A stretch of DNA of 64,000 bases from Solimonas sp041659605. GTDB taxonomy: Bacteria > Pseudomonadota > Gammaproteobacteria > Nevskiales > Nevskiaceae. The notes under the pieces were generated by a model that ran no database searches, was not told where the DNA came from, and saw only the letters and a list, made by a program, of their open reading frames with translations. This document shows positions 1 to 8,010 of the stretch, piece after piece (position 1 is the stretch's first letter; each line of letters begins with the position of its first letter). The position numbers were made by a program, and so were the translations under genes. The stretch spans positions 1 through 64,000 of the forward strand of contig JBAZXW010000006.1 in NCBI GenBank assembly GCA_041659605.1, written 5' to 3'.

Positions 1-142
1 CTTCCTGCACCGACTTGTCCAGCTCCAGCGTGTACAGCGGCTTGCCCGCTTCCACCTGCGCGCCGTCCGCCACCAGCCACTCGGTCAGCGTGCCTTCCTG
101 CGAAGAAAAGCCAATCTGCGGGATGCGTACTTCCACACTCAT
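1..142 (-). CDS. Lipoyl-domain protein, N-terminal part (cut by window edge)
   Basis: This is the first 47 residues of a biotin/lipoyl attachment domain that runs off the left edge. It begins MSVEVRIPQIGF and contains the ELDKS lipoylation turn, whose lysine would carry lipoate. The domain shuttles acyl groups in 2-oxoacid dehydrogenase complexes. Its start overlaps the stop of the E1 beta gene upstream (ATGA), so the order E1 alpha, E1 beta, lipoyl subunit is translationally coupled. The visible part is almost identical at DNA level to the 76-residue lipoyl gene at 17045-17275. Whether this copy is also a stand-alone domain or the start of a full E2 acyltransferase cannot be seen here. Confidence 0.85.
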   Translation of the reverse strand, partial: MSVEVRIPQIGFSSQEGTLTEWLVADGAQVEAGKPLYTLELDKSVQE

Positions 143-145
143 CGG
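1..145. repeat. Near-identical duplicate of 17134-17278
   Basis: The first 145 bases match 17134-17278 with a single difference (G at 122, A at 17255), which is synonymous (Ile codon). The match stops three bases beyond the start codon; the upstream DNA then differs completely. The repeat continues off the left edge, so its full length is unknown. Confidence 0.95.
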
Positions 146-1161
146 GATGCTCTCTGTTCCAGGGTCTTGCGGATCGACGCTTCAATGGCGCTGGCCTTGT
201 ACAGGTATTCCTGCTCCAGCACCTTGGCAAACGGCACGGTCACATCGCGCGAAGCCACCCGCAGCACCGGCGCTTTGAGCTGGCCGAACAGCTGCTCCTG
301 GATGCGCGCGACGATCTCGGCGCCGCAGCCGAAGCTGCGCGGCGCTTCATGCACCACCACCGCCCGGCCGGTCTTGGCCACGGATTTCATGATCGTGTCG
401 GTGTCCAGCGGCGAGACGGTGCGCAGGTCCACCACTTCGATGGAGATGCCCTCGCCGGCCAGCTTCTCCGCCAGCACCATCGCGTCACGGATCGGCCGGC
501 CGTAGCCGATCACCGAAACGTCCTTGCCTTCGCGTGCGACATGCGCCTTGCCCAGCGCGATGCGCTGGCCCTTCACCGGCACCGGGCCGGTCTGGGTGCG
601 CGTCAGCTGGTCCTCGATGAAGAGGCAGGGATCGTCGTCGAAGATGCAGCCCAGCAGCAGGCCGTAGGCGTCGGCCGGCGTCGAGGGCACAACCACCTTC
701 ATGCCAGCGACGTGCGCGAACCAGGCTTCGAGCATGTCGGAGTGCTGGCCGCCGGTGCCGGCGCCGGCGCCGGTGCGGGTGCGGATGGTGATCGGCACAT
801 GGGTCTGACCGCCGGACATGAAGCGCAGCTTGGCGGCGTGGTTGACGATCTGGTCCATCGGCACGGTGATGAAGTTCATCAGCATGATCTCGGCGACCGG
901 CCGCATGCCGGCGAGCGAGGCGCCGATGGCGGCGCCGACGATGGCCTGCTCGGAGATCGGCGTGGTCCTAACGCGGGCACCACCGAATTTGGTCGACAGC
1001 CCCTTGGTGACCTTGAAGATGCCGCCGCCTTCTTCGTCGGCAATGTCCTCGCCGAGCGTGATGACGCTGGGGTCCATCTCCATCGCGTCGTGCAGCGCAC
1101 GCGAAAACGCTTCGGTGAAGGTGATGACTTCAGGCTTGGCGGCTGCGGCTGGCGTGCTCAT
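139..1161 (-). CDS. 2-oxoacid dehydrogenase E1 component, beta subunit
   Basis: This 340-residue protein is a transketolase-like E1 beta subunit of the pyruvate/acetoin/branched-chain 2-oxoacid dehydrogenase family. It pairs with the alpha subunit to decarboxylate a 2-oxoacid on thiamine diphosphate and pass the acyl group to a lipoyl domain. Family motifs seen are LGEDI near residue 36, the SEQAIVG segment near residue 70, and the GGQHSDMLEAWFAHVAG stretch near 138-154 that holds the active-site histidine. Length is normal (320-350). Its start overlaps the E1 alpha stop and its stop overlaps the lipoyl gene start, both as ATGA. Substrate cannot be told from sequence; an acetoin or branched-chain acid is as possible as pyruvate. 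Confidence 0.93.
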   Translation of the reverse strand: MSTPAAAAKPEVITFTEAFSRALHDAMEMDPSVITLGEDIADEEGGGIFKVTKGLSTKFGGARVRTTPISEQAIVGAAIGASLAGMRPVAEIMLMNFITVPMDQIVNHAAKLRFMSGGQTHVPITIRTRTGAGAGTGGQHSDMLEAWFAHVAGMKVVVPSTPADAYGLLLGCIFDDDPCLFIEDQLTRTQTGPVPVKGQRIALGKAHVAREGKDVSVIGYGRPIRDAMVLAEKLAGEGISIEVVDLRTVSPLDTDTIMKSVAKTGRAVVVHEAPRSFGCGAEIVARIQEQLFGQLKAPVLRVASRDVTVPFAKVLEQEYLYKASAIEASIRKTLEQRASR

Positions 1162-2150
1162 GCGGCAGCTCCCTTGACGACTCCATATACATCGCGATCG
1201 ATTTCTTCAACGTCCGGGAAAGGGCTGTCGGCGGCGAACTGCAGAGCGTCTTCGATCTGCGCATTGACCTCCTCGTCGTAGGCAGCAAGGTCTGCCTCGG
1301 TGGCGGCGCCGCTGGACAGCAGCGCGGCACGACATAGCGGCATCGGATCGCGTGCCATGTGGGCGTCGTATTCTTCCTTGGGAATGTAGGCGCCCGGGTC
1401 ACCGAAGTAGTGGCCCATGAAACGGAAGGTCTTGGCCTCGATCAAGGTCGGGCCTTCGCCGGCACGGGCGCGGGCCACCGCGGCGCCGGAGGCTTTCCAC
1501 ATGGCCTCGGGGTCGTTGCCGTCGACGGTCACGCCCACCATGTTGTAACTGGCAGCTCGCTCGCTGATGTTGTCCACGGCCGTGGTCTTCTCGTACTTGC
1601 TGGACTCGCCATACAGATTGTTCTGGCACAGGAAGATCACCGGCAGCTTCCACAGAGAGGCCATGTTGAGCGACTCATGAAACGCACCGATGTTGGAGGC
1701 GCCGTCGCCGAAGGTGACCAGAGTGACGCGTCCGTCCTTCTTCAGCTGCGAGGCCCAGGCCAGGCCGTTGGCGATCGGCAGACCGCTGCCGACGATGCCG
1801 GTGGTCACCATCACGCCGCTGGCCGGATGCGTGATGTGCATCGGCCCACCCTTGCCTTTGCAGGCGCCGGTGGCCTTGGCGTAGTACTCCGCGAACAGCT
1901 GCCGCAGCGGGATGCCCTTGGCCAGCTGGTCGTGGATGCCGCGGTAGGTCGTCACCAGATAGTCGCTCGACTTCAGGTGCACGCCCATCGCCGCGGCCAG
2001 GATCTCCTGCCCGCGCGGCGAGTAGTACACCGCCGCAAGGCGGCCCGAGCGCAGCAAACTGCGAAACCGCTCGTCAATCAGGTTGATCAGCCGCGCCGTG
2101 CGGTAGATCGCGAGCCGGGTGGCCGGCGTGAAGGAGTCGTTGACGCTCAT
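1158..2150 (-). CDS. 2-oxoacid dehydrogenase E1 component, alpha subunit
   Basis: This 330-residue protein is the thiamine-diphosphate-binding alpha subunit that works with the E1 beta subunit encoded just downstream. The ThDP/Mg motif starts at GDGASNIGAFHES and ends at the CQNN pair about 28 residues later. The open frame extends eight codons further, but MSVNDS at 2150 is preferred because GGAG lies five bases upstream. A good promoter (TGGACA-N16-TATAAC) lies 27 bases before this start with a palindrome in its spacer. This is the first gene of a three-gene coupled operon. No E3 (dihydrolipoamide dehydrogenase) is visible in the window. Confidence 0.93.
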   Translation of the reverse strand: MSVNDSFTPATRLAIYRTARLINLIDERFRSLLRSGRLAAVYYSPRGQEILAAAMGVHLKSSDYLVTTYRGIHDQLAKGIPLRQLFAEYYAKATGACKGKGGPMHITHPASGVMVTTGIVGSGLPIANGLAWASQLKKDGRVTLVTFGDGASNIGAFHESLNMASLWKLPVIFLCQNNLYGESSKYEKTTAVDNISERAASYNMVGVTVDGNDPEAMWKASGAAVARARAGEGPTLIEAKTFRFMGHYFGDPGAYIPKEEYDAHMARDPMPLCRAALLSSGAATEADLAAYDEEVNAQIEDALQFAADSPFPDVEEIDRDVYGVVKGAAA

Positions 2151-2176
2151 GCAATCTCCGTTTTGCGCGTGCACTT

Positions 2177-2204
2177 GTTATACAACAGTGCTGTTGATTG
2201 TCCA
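2177..2204 (-). promoter_or_regulatory. Promoter of the E1/lipoyl operon with palindromic operator
   Basis: On the minus strand a -35 box TGGACA (2204-2199) and a -10 box TATAAC (2182-2177) are separated by 16 bases. The spacer is almost entirely the palindrome CAACAG-TG-CTGTTG (2183-2196), a position expected for a repressor site. Related AATCAAC...GTTG palindromes precede the ferredoxin gene (16267-16277) and the second lipoyl gene (17301-17311). Confidence 0.65.
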
Positions 2205-2253
2205 CCGGGATCGCGCGGCTGTAAAGGCTGCGCCGGCGCGGCCCGGGGCCGCT

Positions 2254-2493
2254 TCAGCCCAGTGCCTGCTCGTCGCTGACAACAGGGCGACTTTCGCGCG
2301 TCGCGCGCAGCACCTTGCCGGGTTCGCCCGGGTCGACGATCTCGATGGAGTCCGCATGCACCGCGACGATCTGCGCGGCGAACGGAAAATCGCCAAGCCT
2401 GGGGACGCGGTAGCTGACGGTATCGCCCACCTTGAAGCTGGCGGGGTCGAAGTTGAATTCGAAGGGGCATTTGCCGCCGTCCATGCCGATCAT
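2254..2493 (-). CDS. Small conserved-looking protein, function unknown
   Basis: A 79-residue acidic soluble protein with no signal peptide or membrane segment. Start at 2493 is supported by GGAG eight bases upstream. The middle (FKVGDTVSYRVPRLGDFPF, then a VAVHADSIEIVDP turn) reads like a small beta-barrel (KOW/SH3-like) fold, but I do not recognise a named family. It lies 53 bases after the AcuI-like gene on the same strand with an inverted repeat between them, so it may be separately terminated. A short ORF here could be spurious, but the good ribosome site and protein-like composition argue that it is real. Confidence 0.5.
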   Translation of the reverse strand: MIGMDGGKCPFEFNFDPASFKVGDTVSYRVPRLGDFPFAAQIVAVHADSIEIVDPGEPGKVLRATRESRPVVSDEQALG

Positions 2494-2510
2494 CACGGAT
2501 CTCCAGTCAG

Positions 2511-2538
2511 TTCCCTCTCCCACAAGTGGGAGAGGGAA
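2511..2538. repeat. Perfect inverted repeat, 13-bp arms
   Basis: Arms TTCCCTCTCCCAC and its exact complement are separated by only AA. It lies directly after the stop of the AcuI-like gene and would form a strong hairpin in its transcript, but lacks a following U-run. It may act as a transcript-stabilising or rho-assisted end, or be a dispersed REP-like element; no second copy was noticed in this window. Confidence 0.75.
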
Positions 2539-2546
2539 ACAATCGC

Positions 2547-3530
2547 TTACTGATTGACGTTGACGACCAGACGGCCGCGCACCTTGCCCTGCATCAGCTC
2601 GGACGCCGCCGCGATCGCCTCGCCCAGCGTGATCTCCCTGGCGATGACGTCGAGGGCGGCGATGTTCAGGTCGCGCGCGAGTCGCGCCCAGGCGGTCAGG
2701 CGGCGCGGCTTCGGCGCCATGACGCTGTCGATGCCCAGCAGCGAGACGCCACGCAGGATGAACGGCGCGACGGACGCGGGGAAATCCATGCCCTGCGCCA
2801 GGCCGCAGGCGGCGACGGTGCCGCCGTAGCGGGTCTGCGCGCAGGCGTTGGCGAGCGTGAAGCTGCCGACCGAATCCACCACGCCGGCCCAGCGCTCCTT
2901 CTGCAGCGGCTTGCCGGCCTGGGCCAGTTCGGCGCGGTCGATCACGCCGCTGGCGCCCAGCGTCTTGAGGTAGTCGCCCTCGGCCGCCTTGCCGGTGGCG
3001 GCGATGACCTTGAAGCCGGCCTTGGCCAGCAGCGCGATGGCGACGCTGCCGACGCCGCCGGTGGCACCGGTGACCAGGATTTCGCCCTGCTCGGGCTTCA
3101 CGCCGTGCGTCACCAGGGCCTCGACGCAGAGGCTGGCGGTGTAGCCGGCGGTGCCGATGGACATCGCCTGGCGGCTGCTGAACCCGGCCGGCAGCGGCAC
3201 CAGCCAGTCGCCCTTGAGGCGCGCCTTCTGCGCCAAGCCGCCCCAATGCCCTTCACCGACGCCCCAGCCGTTGAGCACGACACGGTCGCCGGCCTTGTAC
3301 GCGGCATTCGCACTCTCGCGCACGACACCGGCGAGATCGATGCCCGGCACCATCGGGAACTTGCGCACGACCGGCGACTTGCCGGTGATGGCGAGGCCAT
3401 CCTTGTAGTTCAGGGTGGAATACTCGACGTCGACGGTGACATCGCCCTCGGGCAGCTGCGCCTCGTCGAGCTTCGTCAGCTCCACGGTCTGGCCGGCGTC
3501 GGTCTTGTTGATCAGGATTGCGGAGAACAT
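2547..3530 (-). CDS. acuI: Acryloyl-CoA reductase / YhdH-type medium-chain dehydrogenase
   Basis: This 327-residue NADPH-dependent oxidoreductase belongs to the AcuI/YhdH branch of the zinc-free medium-chain dehydrogenase superfamily, which reduces acryloyl-CoA to propionyl-CoA. Seen: an N-terminal GroES-like domain (YSTLNYKDGLAITGK near 47-61, GIDLAGVV near 72), the family-typical GWGVGEGHWGG, and the nucleotide loop GATGGVGSVAI near 155. MFSAILINK at 3530 matches the family start and has AAAGG upstream; an in-frame ATG ten codons earlier is less likely. It sits among acyl-CoA genes, so reduction of a short enoyl-CoA is a sensible role. Other 2-enoyl-CoA substrates are possible. Confidence 0.85.
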   Translation of the reverse strand: MFSAILINKTDAGQTVELTKLDEAQLPEGDVTVDVEYSTLNYKDGLAITGKSPVVRKFPMVPGIDLAGVVRESANAAYKAGDRVVLNGWGVGEGHWGGLAQKARLKGDWLVPLPAGFSSRQAMSIGTAGYTASLCVEALVTHGVKPEQGEILVTGATGGVGSVAIALLAKAGFKVIAATGKAAEGDYLKTLGASGVIDRAELAQAGKPLQKERWAGVVDSVGSFTLANACAQTRYGGTVAACGLAQGMDFPASVAPFILRGVSLLGIDSVMAPKPRRLTAWARLARDLNIAALDVIAREITLGEAIAAASELMQGKVRGRLVVNVNQ

Positions 3531-3634
3531 GTGTTGGCCTTTGGGGAGAGGTTGATTCAATTCTAGGGGGAGGGTTTGCCGGTATCCCGGCTTCTTCTGC
3601 GAGTCGATCTACATTTCGCGCATGCCGACGGCGC

Positions 3635-4681
3635 TCACAGGCCGCCGAGGAAAGCGTCGGCGATGTCGAGCGCGTAACGGTCGCCGCGGCCGAGCTGCTC
3701 GTCGAGCAGCGCACGCTTCAGGTACCGGTGGCAGGTGTGCTCGGCGGTCATGCCGATGCCACCATGCAGCTGCAGCGCCTCCTCCGCAACGCGGGCATAC
3801 ACCGAGCAGGCGAAGAACTTCGCGCCGCGGCCCAGGGTTTCGGCATCGACGGTCTCGAGCGCCTCGCCGACCCGCGACAGGCTGTCGAGCAGCAGCGCCT
3901 CCGCGGCGCAGACCTGTGCCTTCAGGTCCGCGCAGCGATGCTTGAGCGCCTGGAACAGCGCCAACGGCCGGCCGAACTGACGGCGGGTCTGCAGATACTC
4001 GATCGTCATGTCGAGCACCGCGCTGGCGCCGCCGACGGCGTCGGAGGCCAGGGCGAAATCGCGATGCGTGGCCAGCCGGCGGCTCAGCGCCTGGGCCTCG
4101 GACCCGCTGGCCAGAATGAGGTCGCTGTCGATTTCGACGTCGGTGAAACGCAGGTCGAACAGGCGCCGCGTCGCATCCCAGGTCGGACGCGAGGTCCGCT
4201 CCACCCCGGCCTGTGCCATCGGCACGAGCGCCACGCAGGCTTCATCGGCGCTGCAGACGAGCACGTGCGCCGCCCGGTCCGCCGAGGGCACGGCCGAGAC
4301 CGTGCCCCGCAGCGTGGGCTTGCCGCCGCTCATGTTCGTGATCGCCAAGCGGGCGTCGCCCAGCGATGCCGTCACGAAGTCGCGCGTGGTCAGCCGCTCC
4401 AACCAGTTCGCCCGATCGGCCCGCGCGGCGTGGCACACAGCGTCGATGCCGAGCATGGCAGGCACATAGGGCGCGGCGTTCAGGCTGCGCCCGAATTCGG
4501 CGTAGAACGCGCTGGCGCCCGCAAGACCCTGCCCCAGTCCGCCGAGACCTTCGGGCACAGCGACCAGCAGCCAGCCGAGTTCCAGCGCCTGCGACCAGGT
4601 CTTGCTCTCGTCGGCAGACAAGCCGCCGGCGCCGAGCACCTGGCGTGCCGAGTCGCGCAGTTCGATCAGTTCGGGGCTCAC
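3635..4681 (-). CDS. Acyl-CoA dehydrogenase family protein, smaller subunit of a heteromeric pair
   Basis: This 348-residue protein has the acyl-CoA dehydrogenase C-terminal helical domain (RRQFGRPLALFQALKH near 235; LHGGIGMTAEHTCHRYLKR near 305) but a shortened, divergent N-terminal and beta domain. Its start overlaps the stop of the upstream 399-residue dehydrogenase (ATGA). Coupled large/small pairs of this kind are known as alpha2-beta2 enzymes in steroid and bile-acid side-chain degradation (FadE26-FadE27, FadE28-FadE29 types), where only one partner carries the full FAD and catalytic site. A heteromeric enzyme with the next gene is therefore inferred. A fused version of the same layout occurs at 39649-41985. 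Confidence 0.85.
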   Translation of the reverse strand: MSPELIELRDSARQVLGAGGLSADESKTWSQALELGWLLVAVPEGLGGLGQGLAGASAFYAEFGRSLNAAPYVPAMLGIDAVCHAARADRANWLERLTTRDFVTASLGDARLAITNMSGGKPTLRGTVSAVPSADRAAHVLVCSADEACVALVPMAQAGVERTSRPTWDATRRLFDLRFTDVEIDSDLILASGSEAQALSRRLATHRDFALASDAVGGASAVLDMTIEYLQTRRQFGRPLALFQALKHRCADLKAQVCAAEALLLDSLSRVGEALETVDAETLGRGAKFFACSVYARVAEEALQLHGGIGMTAEHTCHRYLKRALLDEQLGRGDRYALDIADAFLGGL

Positions 4682-5877
4682 TTGGGCAGCTGCCAGTTCT
4701 TCGGCTCGCGCGGCATGCCCAGCATGCGTTCGGCGATGATGTTGCGCTGGATCTCGTCGCTGCCGCCGGCGATCGACCAGTTGTAGGAGTTCATGAAGTC
4801 GACGGCCCAGTTGCCGGTTTCCTGGCTGCCGCCGCGGGTGAAGTCCTCGCGGTACTGGCCCTGCAAGCCGCTGATGCGCAGGCCCAGCAGCGTGAACTCG
4901 CGCAGCGTGCGCGCGTAATTGAGCTTGACGATCGACGCGTCGCCGGGCGCCTCGGTGCCTTCGATCCGCTTGAGCAGGTACCGGTCGGCCAGCGCGCAGG
5001 CGGCGTTGACCTTGGGGATCAGCCGCCCGAGGTCGCTGCGCAGCGCCGGATCGTCGGACACGCCACGCTCGCGCATCAGGCTGGCGATGCGCGCCAGCCC
5101 GTAGCGCATGCGCAGGGTCAGCTCCACCAGCGTCAGGCCGCGCTCCGAGGCCAGCGTCGACTGCGCGACCGCCCAGCCCTGCCCCTCGTCGCCGATGCGA
5201 TCGCTGACCGGCACCTCGACGTCATCGAAGAAGATTTCCGCGAACTCATCGTCGCCGGTGATCTGGGCGATCGGCCGCACCGACACGCCCTTGCTGCGCA
5301 TGTCGAGCAGGAGATAGGTCAGGCCGGCCTGCGGCGGACCGGAACTGTCGGTGCGCACCAGCAGCAGGCAATGGTCGGCGAACTGCGCGAGTGTCGACCA
5401 GGTCTTCTGGCCGTTGATGACATAGCGGTCGCCGCGGCGCTCCGCACGCGTGCGCACGGAAGCCAGGTCAGAGCCCGCGTTCGGCTCGGAGAAGCCCTGG
5501 CACCAGATGCGGCCTTCGAGAATGTCCGGCAGGTGCTGCTGCTTCTGCTCCTCGGAGCCCCATTCGATCAGTGTGCAGGCGGCATGGTAGAGCGCGACGA
5601 AGAACAGGATCAGGCGCGGTGCATCGGCGCGCGCGACCTCCTCGTAGATCACCCTCTGTTCTGCCAGCGAGCGCCCGCCGCCCGGCCACCCTGCGGGCCA
5701 GTGCGTCGTCGCATAGCCGGCCTTGACCAACTTCGCGAACCACTCGCGCTGCGCGCGCACGAAGCTGTCCTGACCGGTGCCGGTCATCGCGGCGCGCCAG
5801 TCGTGCGGGACATTCTGTTGCAGCCAGGCACGGACCTGTGCGCGCAGGGTTTCGGGATCGCCAGTGGTCATCGTCAT
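4678..5877 (-). CDS. Acyl-CoA dehydrogenase, larger subunit of a heteromeric pair
   Basis: This 399-residue flavoprotein would introduce a 2,3 double bond in an acyl-CoA and pass electrons to ETF. Seen: CQGFSEPNAGSDLAS near 130 (FAD/substrate loop), INGQKTWSTLAQFAD near 155, and the C-terminal AGGSDEIQRNIIAERMLGMP. Start at 5877 has GAGG seven bases upstream and is the first gene after a divergent intergenic region shared with the plus-strand dehydrogenase at 6037. It is coupled to the smaller subunit downstream. The C-terminal pair resembles the enzymes acting on branched or ring-bearing acyl chains more than ordinary fatty-acid dehydrogenases, but the substrate is unknown. Confidence 0.9.
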   Translation of the reverse strand: MTMTTGDPETLRAQVRAWLQQNVPHDWRAAMTGTGQDSFVRAQREWFAKLVKAGYATTHWPAGWPGGGRSLAEQRVIYEEVARADAPRLILFFVALYHAACTLIEWGSEEQKQQHLPDILEGRIWCQGFSEPNAGSDLASVRTRAERRGDRYVINGQKTWSTLAQFADHCLLLVRTDSSGPPQAGLTYLLLDMRSKGVSVRPIAQITGDDEFAEIFFDDVEVPVSDRIGDEGQGWAVAQSTLASERGLTLVELTLRMRYGLARIASLMRERGVSDDPALRSDLGRLIPKVNAACALADRYLLKRIEGTEAPGDASIVKLNYARTLREFTLLGLRISGLQGQYREDFTRGGSQETGNWAVDFMNSYNWSIAGGSDEIQRNIIAERMLGMPREPKNWQLPK

Positions 5878-6036
5878 TGTCCGGCCTCAGCGATGCATTA
5901 TGTCGCCCGCCCTCGCGCGGTCGAATGACCGGGCGCGCAGCCAGTATTGCCTGCTGCTGTCAGCGTCTTCAGGGACAGCGGGCACCTCGCTAGACTCGCG
6001 CCGTTTGTGGTCCCGACGATCCGACCCGACGATCCG

Positions 6037-7164
6037 ATGATACTCACGCCGACGCAGCAAGCCATCGCCGACTCCGTGCGCGAGTTCGCGCAGGAGTGTA
6101 TCCGCCCGCAGACCGTTCAGTTCGAGACGGCACGCGGGTATCCGCCTGCGTTGTTCCAGGAGCTCGCCGCGCTGGGGCTGATGGGCATGACTGCGCCCGA
6201 AGACAAGGGCGGCGCCGGCGCCGATTACGTTTCCTACGCGCTGGCGCTGATGGAAGTCGCCGCGGCCGATGGCGCGCTGTCGACCATCCTGTCGATCCAG
6301 AACAGCCTGATCGTTTCGGCGCTGCTCAAGGACGGCAGCGCCGAACAGCAGCAGCGCTTCCTGCCGGCGCTGACCGATGGCCGCATGATCGGCGCGTTCG
6401 CGCTCACCGAGGCCGACGCCGGCTCCGATGCCGCGGCTCTGCGCACGCGCGCGACGAAGATCGACGGCGGCTACGTGCTCAAGGGCAGCAAGCAGTTCAT
6501 CAGCTCCGGCAGGATCGCCGGGCTCGCGATCGTGTTCGCGGTCACCGATCCTGATGCGGGCAAGAAAGGCATTTCCGCCTTCCTCGTGCCCACCGACCGG
6601 CCGGGCTATGTCGTCGACAAGGTCGAACACAAGCTCGGCCAGCTCGCCTCGGACACCTGCAGCCTGCGCTTCGACGACCTGCGCATCGAGGACAATCTGC
6701 GCCTGGGCGCCGAAGGCCAGGGCTATCGCATCGCGCTGGCGAACCTGGAGGCGGGACGCATCGGCATTGCCGCCCAGGCCATCGGAATGGCGCGCGCGGC
6801 GCTGGAGATCGCCGCCGGCTATGCGCGGGAACGCCGCTCGATGGGCAAGGCCATCATCGAACACCAGGCGGTGGGTTTTCGTCTCGCCGATCTCGCTGCA
6901 CGCCTGGAAGCCGCGCGCCAGCTGGTGCTGCATGCCGCGGCGGTCAAGGACACCGGCGCCCCCTGCCTCAAGGAAGCCTCGATGGCCAAGCTGGTCGCCT
7001 CCGAAACCGCGGAAGCCGTGTGCTCCGGGGCGATCCAGACCCTCGGCGGCTACGGCTACCTGGAGGAATTCATGCTGGCCAAGATCTACCGCGACGTGCG
7101 CGTCTGCCAGATCTATGAAGGGACTTCCGACATCCAGCGCATGGTGATCGCCCGCTCGCTGTGA
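6037..7164 (+). CDS. Acyl-CoA dehydrogenase (short/branched-chain type)
   Basis: This 375-residue protein is a complete soluble acyl-CoA dehydrogenase. It shows FALTEADAGSDAAAL near 120, the YVLKGSKQFISSG strand near 147, RERRSMGKAI near 268 and LGGYGYLEEFMLAKIYRD near 335. The catalytic base is the glutamate in IYEGTSDIQRM near residue 360, placed as in short-chain, butyryl- and isobutyryl-CoA dehydrogenases. MILTPTQQ at 6037 is chosen because it matches the family N-terminus; an in-frame ATG 30 codons upstream would add an unrelated proline-rich stretch. It is followed 40 bases later by an SDR, and the two probably share a transcript. Confidence 0.92.
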   Translation: MILTPTQQAIADSVREFAQECIRPQTVQFETARGYPPALFQELAALGLMGMTAPEDKGGAGADYVSYALALMEVAAADGALSTILSIQNSLIVSALLKDGSAEQQQRFLPALTDGRMIGAFALTEADAGSDAAALRTRATKIDGGYVLKGSKQFISSGRIAGLAIVFAVTDPDAGKKGISAFLVPTDRPGYVVDKVEHKLGQLASDTCSLRFDDLRIEDNLRLGAEGQGYRIALANLEAGRIGIAAQAIGMARAALEIAAGYARERRSMGKAIIEHQAVGFRLADLAARLEAARQLVLHAAAVKDTGAPCLKEASMAKLVASETAEAVCSGAIQTLGGYGYLEEFMLAKIYRDVRVCQIYEGTSDIQRMVIARSL

Positions 7165-7204
7165 GCTCGGGCGATCGGTATTTTCGAAACGAGAGCAGGC
7201 ATCG

Positions 7205-7966
7205 ATGAATCTACAAGGTGTTGCAGCAGTGGTCACCGGCGGGGCCTCGGGCCTGGGCGCGGCGACGGCGGAGATGCTGGCGAGCCAGGGCGCGCGCGTC
7301 GCGATCTTCGACATGAGCGAAGAGACCGGCCAGGCGCAGGCCGCGAAGGTCGGCGGCAAGTTCTTCAAGGTCAACGTCACCAACGAAGCGAGCGTCGGCG
7401 ACGCTCTGGCCGCTGCGGAAGCCACGCACGGCGTCGCGCGCGTGCTGGTCAACTGCGCCGGCATCGTCATCGGCGCCAAGACCGTCGGCCGCGAATCGGT
7501 GCCCCACCCGCTCGATTCGTTCCGCAAGGTGATCGAGGTCAACCTGGTTGGCAGCTTCAACGTCATCGCGCAGTTCGCCGCACGTCTGTCGAAGGCCGAG
7601 CCGCTGGGCGAGGAACGCGGCGTGATCGTCAACACGGCCAGCGTCGCCGCCTTCGATGGCCAGATCGGCCAGGCCGCCTATGCGGCATCGAAGGGCGGCG
7701 TCGTCGGCATGACACTCCCGGTTGCGCGCGATCTGGCGCAGCTCGCGATCCGCGTGGTCACGATCGCTCCCGGCACCTTCTGGACCCCGATGATGGCGAG
7801 CCTGCCGCCGGAAGTGCGCGACTCGCTGGGCAAGCAGGTGCCGTTCCCGAGCCGTCTCGGCAAGCCCGAGGAGTACGCGCTGATGGTGCAGAGCATCATC
7901 GCCAACCCGATGCTCAACGGCGAGACGATCCGCCTCGACGGCGCCATCCGGATGCCGCCGCGGTGA
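7205..7966 (+). CDS. SDR-family 3-hydroxyacyl-CoA dehydrogenase (HSD10-like)
   Basis: This 253-residue short-chain dehydrogenase resembles type-2 3-hydroxyacyl-CoA dehydrogenase (HSD17B10/FadB2-like), which oxidises 3-hydroxyacyl-CoA with NAD. Seen: the TGGASGLG dinucleotide loop near residue 12, NCAG near 88, the serine in NTASVAAF and the catalytic YAASK near 158-162. It has a GAGCAGG ribosome site. It lies between an acyl-CoA dehydrogenase and a nitronate-monooxygenase-like gene, overlapping or nearly touching the latter. A role in beta-oxidation of short or branched acyl-CoAs, or in steroid alcohol oxidation, is inferred from the family. Confidence 0.9.
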   Translation: MNLQGVAAVVTGGASGLGAATAEMLASQGARVAIFDMSEETGQAQAAKVGGKFFKVNVTNEASVGDALAAAEATHGVARVLVNCAGIVIGAKTVGRESVPHPLDSFRKVIEVNLVGSFNVIAQFAARLSKAEPLGEERGVIVNTASVAAFDGQIGQAAYAASKGGVVGMTLPVARDLAQLAIRVVTIAPGTFWTPMMASLPPEVRDSLGKQVPFPSRLGKPEEYALMVQSIIANPMLNGETIRLDGAIRMPPR

Positions 7967-8010
7967 GCGCCGACTCCGCTTTCCGCCCGGGATCGTCCAC
8001 GACAACTTCG

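Noticed and set aside
2511..2538. Inverted repeat as a classic rho-independent terminator
   Set aside because: No T-run follows either strand, so it was listed as a repeat instead.
4366..5928. A 520-codon plus-strand open frame
   Set aside because: Antisense to the acyl-CoA dehydrogenase pair and without recognisable domains.
5887..7635. A 582-codon minus-strand open frame
   Set aside because: It overlaps the acyl-CoA dehydrogenase and SDR on the plus strand, which carry family motifs; it is a GC-bias mirror frame.
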